The position numbers and the translations under genes are program-made. Shown here in pieces: positions 8,693 through 16,290 of a DNA stretch of 64,000 nt. The notes under the pieces were generated by a model. It saw only the letters and a list, made by a program, of their open reading frames with translations. It was not told where the DNA came from and did no database searches. How positions within the stretch are numbered: position 1 is the first letter of the stretch; each line of letters begins with the position of its first letter. Origin of the DNA: Bacteroidota bacterium (GTDB lineage: Bacteria > Bacteroidota > Bacteroidia > Bacteroidales > FEN-979); assembly GCA_026391355.1 (NCBI GenBank), contig JAPLDH010000070.1, positions 27,822 through 91,821 of the forward strand, read 5' to 3'.

Positions 8693-9274
8693 ATGAAAAA
8701 AATCAGCTTAACACTTGGGTTATTCCTGCTTATCTTTTTTACGGCTTGTGGGCCCTCACGGGAAAAATCGGTTCTGCAAATCAAGGAGGTTGAAAAAAAG
8801 TTGTACGACCGCAACATCACCCGTTTCAGTAAATCAGGTGCTGACAGCCTGGTGAAAATGTATGATGATTTCGCCAAACGTTTTCCGGAAGACTCACTAT
8901 CACCTGCATATTTGTTCAATGGAGCAGGAATTTCAATGAACTCCAATGAAGGAGCGAAAGCATTGGAACTTTTCAACCTGATCATCGAGAAATACCCCAG
9001 CTATCGCAAAGCGCCTTTATGCCTGTTCTTTAAAGGGTATGTTGAGGAAAACCTGTTGCATAACCTCGATAAGGCCAAAGAGCTTTACCTGCAATTCATC
9101 GAAAAATATCCGAGCAATGAATTTGTATCCTCAGCAAAAGCTTCCCTTCAGAATCTCGGGAAAACCCCCGAACAGATGATGCGGGAATTCGAAGCAAGGC
9201 AAAAGGCAGACAGCACCAGGGTTGCAGATTCGGTTGCCAAACTCAAAGGGAAGAGGAAGAAGATGAAAAAATAG
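8693..9274 (+). CDS. TPR-containing lipoprotein
   Basis: A 193-residue protein with a lipoprotein signal peptide (MKKISLTLGLFLLIFFTAC, lipobox FTAC). Two or three helical TPR-like repeats follow (SLVKMYDDFAKRFPED, ALELFNLIIEKYPSYRKAP, AKELYLQFIEKYPSNEFV), resembling the repeats of BamD/YbgF-type envelope proteins. The tail is basic and lysine-rich (KLKGKRKKMKK). The stop codon TAG forms the start of a GTCATTA word. An envelope scaffolding role is plausible but not demonstrated. Confidence 0.8.
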   Translation: MKKISLTLGLFLLIFFTACGPSREKSVLQIKEVEKKLYDRNITRFSKSGADSLVKMYDDFAKRFPEDSLSPAYLFNGAGISMNSNEGAKALELFNLIIEKYPSYRKAPLCLFFKGYVEENLLHNLDKAKELYLQFIEKYPSNEFVSSAKASLQNLGKTPEQMMREFEARQKADSTRVADSVAKLKGKRKKMKK

Positions 9275-9303
9275 TCATTAGGGTCATTAAGGAATGTTAA
9301 TGT
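9275..9303. repeat. GTCATTA words after a stop codon
   Basis: The words AGTCATTAGG and GTCATTAAGG begin within the stop codon of the TPR lipoprotein gene, in the sense orientation. They mirror the words at the 3' end of the convergent c-di-AMP cyclase gene. Confidence 0.6.
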
Positions 9304-9403
9304 ACATTAATCGTACCTTATTCTTAATTGACTAACAGTGCTTTCCTAAAGGAAACACCACAATTTTACTGTTTGATGTTTGCATTTTGACTTTTGAATT
9401 TCT

Positions 9404-9578
9404 TCCTATTGCTTACTGCCCATTGCCTTTGGCCTTCTTCCCTAATGACCTGATGACCTTTTTCCCTATTGCTTACTGCCCATTGCCTTTGGCCTTCTTC
9501 CCTAATGACCTGATGACCTTTTTCCCTATTGCTTACTGCCTATTGCCTATGGACTTCTTCCCTAATGACCTAATGACC
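9404..9578. repeat. 60-bp tandem repeat, about three copies
   Basis: The stretches 9421-9480 and 9481-9540 are identical. A partial copy precedes them from 9404, and a diverged copy runs to about 9578. Each unit contains CCTATTGCTTACTGCC, TTGCCTTTGGCC and TAATGACCTGATGACC words. The array overlaps the last codons of the minus-strand c-di-AMP cyclase gene. Plus-strand translation gives a repetitive peptide that I consider spurious. Confidence 0.93.
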
Positions 9579-10367
9579 AATGGCCTTTTCCAACAGGTTT
9601 GAAAGTTCCGACGGCGTTACATTTTCAAAAAGTTTTCCCTCTTCGCTGTAAGAGATTTGTCCCCGTTCTTCGGAAACGATGATTGCCAGGGCATCTGACC
9701 GTTCCGTGATTCCCACGGCCGAACGATGGCGCAAACCATATTGGGAGGGAATGTTTGTTTTACTTGAAACCGGCAGAATACATCTGGCTGCACGGATGTT
9801 TCCTCCCGTAACGATCACTGCTCCGTCATGCAACGGACTGTTCCTGAAAAAGATCGTTTCCAGCAAAATTTCGGATATTCTTGCGTCCAGTAGTTGTCCG
9901 GTCTCTACATAGGTTGCCAGTTCACTCTTCCGTGTAATGACAATCAACGCTCCTGTTTGGATATCCGCCATTTTCTGGCAGGCTTTGACGATTTTATCAT
10001 ACTGCAGTGGGGTGGTTCCCCCGATGCTGACTTTCCAGAAAAGGAACCGCTTCGCTTGTGTCCGGATGATTCTTGTTTTTCCCAATAACAAAAGGAATTG
10101 CCTGATCTCCGGTTGAAAAACGACGATCAGTGCGATAAAACCAACACTGATAAATTGCCCAAGGATCTCGGTCAGCAATTGCATCTGGAAGACTTTAACG
10201 ACCTTCCAGAGGAGATACATCGCAATGATCCCGATAAAGATCCTGATCGCAGCAGTTCCCTTGATCAGGTTATAGACCTCATAAAGCAGAATGGCAAACA
10301 GGAGTACGTCAATGACGTCAACTACCCGTATGTGAAAAAGATCCAGGGAAAGTAATATATGGGTCAT
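9570..10367 (-). CDS. dacA: Diadenylate cyclase (c-di-AMP synthase, CdaA type)
   Basis: A 265-residue membrane cyclase making c-di-AMP from two ATP. Three N-terminal TM helices (residues about 15-35, 40-60 and 65-95) precede a DisA_N domain with the catalytic motifs SPLHDGAVIV (about 175-184) and RHRSAVGI (about 212-219). This is the architecture of CdaA/DacA. In Bacteroidota the gene commonly sits next to folP, as here. The last codons (GH, then TAG) are written by the adjacent intergenic word array, so the natural C-terminus may have been altered. The downstream partner gene cdaR is not present. Confidence 0.95.
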   Translation of the reverse strand: MTHILLSLDLFHIRVVDVIDVLLFAILLYEVYNLIKGTAAIRIFIGIIAMYLLWKVVKVFQMQLLTEILGQFISVGFIALIVVFQPEIRQFLLLLGKTRIIRTQAKRFLFWKVSIGGTTPLQYDKIVKACQKMADIQTGALIVITRKSELATYVETGQLLDARISEILLETIFFRNSPLHDGAVIVTGGNIRAARCILPVSSKTNIPSQYGLRHRSAVGITERSDALAIIVSEERGQISYSEEGKLFENVTPSELSNLLEKAIGH

Positions 10368-10422
10368 TTATAATTATGAATTAAAGTAAATGAGTTCCTT
10401 GTTGTGTAAGTACAACGTATCT

Positions 10423-10449
10423 CAAATGTATTTAAATAAACCGTCGCAA
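10423..10449 (-). promoter_or_regulatory. Candidate promoter for dacA
   Basis: On the minus strand TTG (10449-10447), a 16-bp gap and TACATTTG (10430-10423) fit the Bacteroidota TTG / TAnnTTTG pattern. The TTG lies in the loop of a small GTCGC/GCGAC hairpin just after folP, which could itself act as a weak terminator. Confidence 0.35.
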
Positions 10450-10460
10450 GCGACTGGAAA

Positions 10461-11306
10461 TTAATTCAGCATTTCCACCAGCTTTACCGCCTCAACGGCC
10501 TCCTTCACATCGTGGACCCTGAGAATATCTGCTCCTTTCAGTAATGCAACCGTATTTAAAACGGTTGTAGCATTCAGGGCTTCCTGGGGTTTTATATGAA
10601 GTGCCTTGTTGATCATTGATTTCCTCGATAACCCGGCCATGACCGGATATCCGAGCTGTTGAAATTCCGTGAACCTCCGCAGGATCTCATAATTATGATC
10701 AACGGTCTTCCCAAAACCAAATCCCGGATCAATAATGACCTGGCTGAGCCCACCCGGAATCTCTTTTAATCGTTCCCGGAAGAAAACGATAATTTCAGCG
10801 ACAATATCCGAATAATGCGGTTCTGCCTGCATGTTCACAGGTGTGCCCTGCATGTGCATCATGATGTACGGAACTTTCGATGAGGCTGCAAAATCCATTA
10901 TCGCCGGATCAAACCTGCCTGCATAGATATCATTGATCATCCCCACTCCCTGGTCAATGGCCATCATCGCAACCTCCAATCTGAACGTGTCAACGGAAAT
11001 AATACAGGATGGAAAATATTTTGTGATTACCGATAACACAGGTAACAACCTGTTAATTTCCCCCATAATATCTACCGGCTTTGACCCGGGACGCGTGGAA
11101 ACAGCCCCGATATCTATGATGGACGCTCCTTCCTGAAGCATCTTCTCAACCTTTTTCAACTGATCAGCCACTGTGGGATAAGAACCGCCATCGTAAAATG
11201 AGTCGGGGGTCACATTCAGAATACCCATCACCACCGGTTTTCCCAAATCCAGGATCCGGCCGGCGCAATTCAGAAAAGCAGGTTTTCGCCTTACATCACT
11301 TGTCAT
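10461..11306 (-). CDS. folP: Dihydropteroate synthase
   Basis: A 281-residue enzyme joining p-aminobenzoate to dihydropterin pyrophosphate in folate synthesis. The motifs are all present: VVMGILNVTPDSFYDGG, SIIDIGAVSTRPGS, MINDIYAG, MMHMQGTP, IIDPGFGFGKTVDHN and AGLSRKSMI. The usual DIGGxSTRPG reads DIGAVSTRPG here. I chose the ATG at 11306 (MTSDVRRKPAFLNC); a longer frame to 11444 adds 46 hydrophobic, non-homologous residues that overlap the divergent DUF1599 promoter region. It is followed by dacA on the same strand. Confidence 0.95.
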   Translation of the reverse strand: MTSDVRRKPAFLNCAGRILDLGKPVVMGILNVTPDSFYDGGSYPTVADQLKKVEKMLQEGASIIDIGAVSTRPGSKPVDIMGEINRLLPVLSVITKYFPSCIISVDTFRLEVAMMAIDQGVGMINDIYAGRFDPAIMDFAASSKVPYIMMHMQGTPVNMQAEPHYSDIVAEIIVFFRERLKEIPGGLSQVIIDPGFGFGKTVDHNYEILRRFTEFQQLGYPVMAGLSRKSMINKALHIKPQEALNATTVLNTVALLKGADILRVHDVKEAVEAVKLVEMLN

Positions 11307-11455
11307 GGGTTGAAGAATTATTCCCCGAAATGCCAGAAACGGGATTTTTATATCATTGATGTGGTGATATCTAAAAAAATCAATGGTCAAAAATACGATC
11401 AAAAACCAAATTGTTCTTAAATTTAACCACTTATTTTCTGTCAAGATCCAATTTC

Positions 11456-12001
11456 ATGAATGAAAATTTAAAAACTTTAAACGAATTTGAGGAGGTGATT
11501 AGGGTATGCAGGTCTGTTTTTCTTGCCAAAATGAAGGATTACGGATCATCATGGCGGATCCTCCGGATTCACTCCCTGACCGATCAGATTTTTATTAAAG
11601 CCAGCCGTATCCGAAGCATTGAAGAAAAAGGAGTACAAAAAATCGATGAGGGGATTAAACCTGAATACATCGGGATCGTCAACTACTCTGTGATTTCCCT
11701 GATCCAGATGGAACTCCCGGATGATGCCGGTCTGGTTTTAAACCTTGACGAAGCTGAACGGCTTTACAATAAATATATTTATGCAGCCAGGGATCTTATG
11801 CTGGACAAGAACCACGATTACGGGGAGGCCTGGAGGGAAATGAGGATCAGCTCCTTTACAGATATCATCATGATGCGGCTGATGAGGATAAAGCAGATCG
11901 AAGATAACAAGGGGATCACCGTGGTTTCGGAGGGTGTGGAATCAAATTATTACGATATAATTAATTACTCGCTTTTTGCGTTAATTAAAATGGGGTGTTA
12001 A
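11456..12001 (+). CDS. DUF1599 domain protein (duplicated domain)
   Basis: A 181-residue protein made of two copies of one domain. Copy 1 has MKDYGSSWRILRIHSLTDQ and EYIGIVNYSVISLIQM; copy 2 has NHDYGEAWREMRISSFTDI and YYDIINYSLFALIKM. Each copy repeats DYG, W, R, TD and NY at matching spacing. The family (nucleotide modification-associated domain 1) has no proven function known to me. The ATG at 11456 is preferred over an upstream TTG/ATG because homology starts at MNENLKTLNEFEEVI. It is divergent from folP and heads a plus-strand run. Confidence 0.9.
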   Translation: MNENLKTLNEFEEVIRVCRSVFLAKMKDYGSSWRILRIHSLTDQIFIKASRIRSIEEKGVQKIDEGIKPEYIGIVNYSVISLIQMELPDDAGLVLNLDEAERLYNKYIYAARDLMLDKNHDYGEAWREMRISSFTDIIMMRLMRIKQIEDNKGITVVSEGVESNYYDIINYSLFALIKMGC

Positions 12002-12029
12002 TGTTGTACATTTTAAGTTTAAAAATAGT

Positions 12030-13142
12030 ATGAAAGTTATACGAACTATATTCCGGATCATTATAGGTATTGTTTTTATTTTTTCCGGATTTGTTAAAGG
12101 TGTTGATCCATTAGGAACGGTTTACAGGATGCAGGATTACTTCGCTGTATTCGGGATCCCCTGGGCCAACCCCTTTGCCCTTACGCTGACCATTATCCTT
12201 TGTACGCTTGAATTCATAACCGGAATCAGCCTTCTTTTTAACCTCTGGATCAAAGGGATATCATGGATACTCCTGCCCATGTTTACCTATTTCACCCTGC
12301 TCACATTTTTCGATGCAATGTATAACCTTGTTCCGGATTGCGGGTGCTTCGGAGATGCAATTATACTGACCAACATGCAGACCTTCCTGAAAAACCTTGT
12401 TCTTATGGCGATGGTTATCCCGGTTTTCATCTGGAAGAAAAAATTCAGCGGATTACTCCCCCGGCGGGTTGAAATTTGGGTTCTTACTCTTTTTGTGATC
12501 GGATTCACCTGGATGCAGATACACTCTTACCGGCATCTTCCGCTGATTGATTTCATGGGGTGGAAAACCGGAAACCAGATCAACAAGACCAATACACAAC
12601 CGGTAAAATTCTATGTGACTTTTAAAAACGGGAAAACGGGTGAAGAAAAAGAATACCTTGCCCCCAATTACCCCTGGAATGATTCTGTCTGGACAAAGCA
12701 ATGGACCTATAAATCACAACGTGTGGCTGATCCGAACAAGGACAATGCGATGGTTCTGCGTGTAGAAAATAAGAATGGAGAGGACATTACCCGTGACATT
12801 ACCGATAATCCTGACTTCCAGTTTATCCTTGTGGCTTATAACCTGACCACTACCCAAAGGGAAGCTTTTCATAAGATCCTGCCATTTTATAAATCAGCTT
12901 TGAAAGATGGATATTCTTTCGTTTGCCTGACCAACTCCCTTTATGATGAGATCGCCAGGTTCAGGATGGATAACGGAACTGCTTTTGATTTCTATAATGC
13001 AGACGATGTGGTTTTAAAAACAATGATAAGGTCAAACCCCGGTCTCATCCTGATCAAAAACGGGAAAGTACTTGCAAAATGGCATTACCATGACTTTCCA
13101 TATTATGATGATGTGATGAAAAAGTTCAGAACCACCCGGTAA
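12030..13142 (+). CDS. DoxX-like membrane protein with C-terminal thioredoxin-like domain (BT_3928 family)
   Basis: A 370-residue protein. The N-terminal 150 residues hold four TM helices of DoxX/MauE type (IGIVFIFSGFVKGVDPLGT at the start) and the motif PDCGCFGDAI. Another TM lies at about 155-172. The C-terminal part (about 260-365) looks like a thioredoxin fold without a CxxC pair: a beta strand FILVAY, then GYSFVCLTN, then a cis-proline-like SNPGLILIKNGKV. Related proteins in Bacteroidota are annotated BT_3928 family. A redox or electron-carrier role is inferred from DoxX/MauE relatives. Its stop overlaps the next start (TAATG). Confidence 0.85.
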   Translation: MKVIRTIFRIIIGIVFIFSGFVKGVDPLGTVYRMQDYFAVFGIPWANPFALTLTIILCTLEFITGISLLFNLWIKGISWILLPMFTYFTLLTFFDAMYNLVPDCGCFGDAIILTNMQTFLKNLVLMAMVIPVFIWKKKFSGLLPRRVEIWVLTLFVIGFTWMQIHSYRHLPLIDFMGWKTGNQINKTNTQPVKFYVTFKNGKTGEEKEYLAPNYPWNDSVWTKQWTYKSQRVADPNKDNAMVLRVENKNGEDITRDITDNPDFQFILVAYNLTTTQREAFHKILPFYKSALKDGYSFVCLTNSLYDEIARFRMDNGTAFDFYNADDVVLKTMIRSNPGLILIKNGKVLAKWHYHDFPYYDDVMKKFRTTR

Positions 13143-14227
13143 TGGGAAGATTTATCCTGAAACGGTTTTTCTACGGAATTCTGGTTCTTCTTGGAGTGAT
13201 CGTCATTAATTTCTTTTTATTCAATGTCCTTCCAGGGGATCCGGCACGTATGATGCTGGGTCAGCGGGCTGATATTGCTTCTGTGGAGGCGATCAACAAA
13301 GACCTCGGCAGAGACAGGCCGCTGGTGATCCAGTTCTTCAACTACCTGAATGACCTTTCACCTGTTTCCATTCACAATGCTTCAGACCCGGAAAGCTACT
13401 GGTACCTTGATCAAACCAAATATAACCCTGTTGTTAAACTGCTTCCGCTTCCCGGTAAGGATGTCATAGTCCTGAAAACACCTTATCTGCGTCGCTCTTA
13501 CCAGTCAAAAAGGATGGTTTCCGATATTCTCGCAGAAGGATTTGTAAATACCATTATTCTTGCCATTGTGGCGATGACCTTTGCCGTTTTTCTTGGAATC
13601 ATTATCGGGATCCTCTGTGCAATCTGGAAGAACAGCTTTATAGACCGGATATCGCTGGTTTTCTCCGTTCTGGGCATGTCGTTACCCTCCTTTTTTGCAG
13701 CCATCCTGAATGCCTGGTTGTTTGCATTTGTCCTGGGAAGTATCACCCATCTGAATATGACTGGCAGTCTTTTCTCAGTGGATGATTTCGGAAACGGGGA
13801 ATACCTTGATCTGAAAAACCTTATCCTGCCAGCGTTTACACTTGGGATCAGGCCGTTGGCCATCATTGTTGAACTTACCCGGAACTCCCTGCTGGATATA
13901 CTGTCGCAGGATTATATCAGGACGGCACGGGCAAAAGGTTTAAGCAAATTCAGGATCATCACGCGACATGCCCTGAAAAATGCCATGAATCCTGTCATTA
14001 CAGCAGTATCAGGATGGCTGGCTTCATTGCTGGCAGGAGCCGTGTTTGTAGAATTTATTTTTGACTGGAAAGGGATCGGGGTTGTGATCGTGAACGCACT
14101 CGAAAAATATGACTTCCCGGTGGTGATGGGAGCTGTGCTCTTCATCTCTGTCATTCTTGTCATTATTAACATATTGGTGGATATCGTTTACGGGATGCTG
14201 GATCCGAGAATTAGTCGTAAGTCATAA
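13142..14227 (+). CDS. DppB/OppB-type ABC transporter permease
   Basis: A 361-residue inner-membrane permease with six predicted TMs. It starts with the family opening FILKRFFYGILVLLGVIVIN and FNVLPGDPARMMLGQ. The cytoplasmic EAA loop reads ARAKGLSKFRIITRHALKNAMNPVI, followed by EFIFDWKGIG and the C-terminal YGMLDPRI. No DppC, ATPase or binding protein gene is adjacent, so it is an orphan here. The final residues SRKS and the stop TAA are encoded by the start of a TAAGTCG word array. The start codon shares one base with the DoxX-like gene's stop. The substrate (peptide or other) cannot be told. Confidence 0.92.
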   Translation: MGRFILKRFFYGILVLLGVIVINFFLFNVLPGDPARMMLGQRADIASVEAINKDLGRDRPLVIQFFNYLNDLSPVSIHNASDPESYWYLDQTKYNPVVKLLPLPGKDVIVLKTPYLRRSYQSKRMVSDILAEGFVNTIILAIVAMTFAVFLGIIIGILCAIWKNSFIDRISLVFSVLGMSLPSFFAAILNAWLFAFVLGSITHLNMTGSLFSVDDFGNGEYLDLKNLILPAFTLGIRPLAIIVELTRNSLLDILSQDYIRTARAKGLSKFRIITRHALKNAMNPVITAVSGWLASLLAGAVFVEFIFDWKGIGVVIVNALEKYDFPVVMGAVLFISVILVIINILVDIVYGMLDPRISRKS

Positions 14228-14700
14228 GTCGTAAGTCGTAAGTTATAAGTCGTAAGTCGTAAGAAATGAAAATACAAAAGTTTGAAGATATAACCTGTTG
14301 GCAAAAAGCGCAGGAATTCGCTTTAGAGATTTACAACCAATTTAAACATTCCAAAGATTTTGGATTCAGGGATCAGATATACAGGGCAGTTGTATCCATT
14401 TCCAACAATATTGCTGAAGGTTTCGACAGAAGTAGCGATGCGGATTTTGTTCGTTTTTTATATATAGCTTTAGGTTCATGCAGCGAAGTAAAATCGATGC
14501 TTTCTCTGGCTGAAAAATGAAATTATATCAATAACATTCAAAAAAAAGAGTTAATTGAAAAGGGAAATGAAATTTCCAAAATTATTCGTGGCCTGATCAA
14601 ATCCTTAATTCCTTAACTCTTAACTCCCTTACGACTTACAACTTACGACTTACAACTTACGACTTACGACTTACAACTTACGACTTACGACTTACAACTA
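14214..14700. mobile_element. Possible mobile unit: four-helix-bundle gene between inverted heptad arrays
   Basis: The left arm (about 14215-14263) consists of TAAGTCG/TAAGTTA heptads. The right arm (about 14628-14694) consists of the reverse-complement heptads CTTACGA/CTTACAA and ends in ACTAAT, the exact inverse of ATTAGT at the left end. About 45 bp of the arms pair with few mismatches. Between them sits only a broken four-helix-bundle gene. No transposase is encoded; a passenger or MITE-like element is a hypothesis. Confidence 0.4.
14266..14616 (+). pseudogene. Four-helix-bundle protein (23S rRNA intervening-sequence family) with in-frame TGA
   Basis: The 116-codon frame carries the whole four-helix-bundle signature: KFEDITCWQKAQEFALEIY, FGFRDQIYRAVVSISNNIAEG, DFVRFLYIALGSCSEVKSML and the tail KGNEISKIIRGLIKSL. 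A TGA at 14518-14520 replaces codon 85, where relatives usually have Leu (TTA to TGA is one change). The same frame continues to TAA at 14614-14616 and restores normal family length. The sequence elsewhere is intact, so the lesion looks recent. An 84-residue truncated protein might still be made. The gene lies between inverted word arrays. Confidence 0.85.
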
Positions 14701-14712
14701 ATATACAACCCT

Positions 14713-15471
14713 ATGAGAAAGAAAATTGTTGCCGGAAACTGGAAAATGAACAAGACCTTTTCGGAAGCGGAAGAGTTGATCACGGAAATTGCTGACCAGC
14801 TTGACGGAACAAAACCGGAGAATGTGGAGGTGATCCTTTGTCCTCCTTATATTTACCTTGAACTGGCCACGGATATTGCCGAAGATGCCCCTTACAGCGT
14901 TGGCGCACAAAACATCAACGACCATGACATGGGGGCATATACAGGCGAGATATCGGCGCAAATGCTGATTGAACTGAATGTGGCCTATGCAATTATCGGC
15001 CACTCGGAGCGGCGAAAATATTACAACGAAAGCCATGAATTCCTTGCAGGTAAGGTAGACTCTGCATTGCGGCACGGCATACGTCCGATATTCTGCTGCG
15101 GGGAAACATTACCTGAAAGGGAAGCTGAAAAATATAAGGAGATTGTTAAAACTCAGTTGTATGATTCCTTGTTTCACCTTACTCCTGAACAATTCGGATG
15201 GGTCATCATTGCCTATGAACCGGTTTGGGCCATCGGGACCGGTGTGAATGCCACTCCCGCCCAGGCGCAGGAGATGCATGCTTATATTCGTAAACTGATC
15301 GCTGATAAATATGATCCGCAGATTGCCGGTGAAACGACGATCCTTTACGGAGGTAGTTGCAACTCAAAAAACGCCAGAGAACTGTTTGCACAGGCGGATG
15401 TTGACGGAGGTCTGATAGGTGGTGCATCCCTGATTGCGGATGAATTTATTTCCATCATCAAATCTTTCTGA
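14713..15471 (+). CDS. tpiA: Triosephosphate isomerase
   Basis: A 252-residue glycolytic enzyme interconverting glyceraldehyde-3-phosphate and dihydroxyacetone phosphate. It has GNWKMNKT with the catalytic Lys (about 8-14), the GHSERR motif with the catalytic His (about 97-102), AYEPVWAIGTGVNAT with the catalytic Glu (about 170-184), and the phosphate loop YGGSCN..GGLIGGASL. Its length is normal. It follows a word array and precedes prmA by 3 bp. Confidence 0.98.
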   Translation: MRKKIVAGNWKMNKTFSEAEELITEIADQLDGTKPENVEVILCPPYIYLELATDIAEDAPYSVGAQNINDHDMGAYTGEISAQMLIELNVAYAIIGHSERRKYYNESHEFLAGKVDSALRHGIRPIFCCGETLPEREAEKYKEIVKTQLYDSLFHLTPEQFGWVIIAYEPVWAIGTGVNATPAQAQEMHAYIRKLIADKYDPQIAGETTILYGGSCNSKNARELFAQADVDGGLIGGASLIADEFISIIKSF

Positions 15472-15474
15472 TCC

Positions 15475-16290
15475 ATGAAGTATATCGGTCTGCATATCCC
15501 TGATGTTGCAGAGGAACTGCGTGCAATTCTGATGTTAAGTCTTGCTGACGCGGGATTTGAGAGTTTTGAAGAAACGGAGTCGGAACTCCTGGCTTTTATT
15601 CCTGAAACTTTATTTGATCCGGAGAAGGCCAACAAAATACTGGATAACAATAAGGTAAGATCAACCATTGAACATTTCCCCGACAAGAACTGGAATGAGG
15701 AGTGGGAAAAAAACTTCAACCCTGTTGAAATTTCAGAGGATTGTTATATCCGCGCACCTTTTCACCCTGCAAAACAAGGTTACCGGTATGAGATCATCAT
15801 CGAACCCAAGATGTCGTTCGGTACAGCTCACCATGAAACAACCGCAATGATGCTCGAACTGATGCTGAAAACGGTCATTACAGGAAAAGCCGTGCTGGAC
15901 ATGGGTTGTGGTACCGGAATTCTTGCCATTTTGGCGGATAAAATGCAGGCATCATCGGTAGTTGCGGCAGATAATGATGAATGGGCTTATAAAAACACAC
16001 TGGAAAATATTGCCCAAAATAACACCGGTCAGATCAACGTTATCCTTGGCGGGGTAAAAGAAATCATTAAAAGTGATTTTGATATTATCCTTGCAAACAT
16101 CAACCGGAATATTCTTATAGAACAGATGGATGATTATTCAAGGCTTTTACGAAAAGGAGGTTTATTATTGATGAGCGGTTTCTATGAAGCCGACCTTCCT
16201 GTTCTGAAAGAGAAAGCACTGGAAACCGGGTTATTTTTTGATTCCTCAATCATGAAAAACAATTGGGTAGCAGCCATATTTAACAAATGA
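15475..16290 (+). CDS. prmA: Ribosomal protein L11 methyltransferase
   Basis: A 271-residue SAM-dependent methyltransferase. The catalytic half shows MSFGTAHHETTAMMLELM, the SAM-binding loop VLDMGCGTGILAILA, the acidic VVAADNDEWAY, and LANINRNILIEQM, matching the NxN substrate motif of PrmA. The N-terminal substrate-recognition half is shorter than in proteobacteria, as is usual in Bacteroidota. It lies 3 bp after tpiA, and its TGA stop overlaps the ATG of the 1500-residue protein gene. Confidence 0.94.
   Translation: MKYIGLHIPDVAEELRAILMLSLADAGFESFEETESELLAFIPETLFDPEKANKILDNNKVRSTIEHFPDKNWNEEWEKNFNPVEISEDCYIRAPFHPAKQGYRYEIIIEPKMSFGTAHHETTAMMLELMLKTVITGKAVLDMGCGTGILAILADKMQASSVVAADNDEWAYKNTLENIAQNNTGQINVILGGVKEIIKSDFDIILANINRNILIEQMDDYSRLLRKGGLLLMSGFYEADLPVLKEKALETGLFFDSSIMKNNWVAAIFNK

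Noticed and set aside
9387..9602. Plus-strand frame encoding a repetitive LAFFPND-type peptide
   Set aside because: It is the translation of the 60-bp intergenic repeat, with no signal for expression and overlap with dacA.
14518..14520. TGA recoding or selenocysteine in the four-helix-bundle gene
   Set aside because: TGA ends several other genes here, the family has no conserved Cys at this place, and no selenocysteine structure was apparent.
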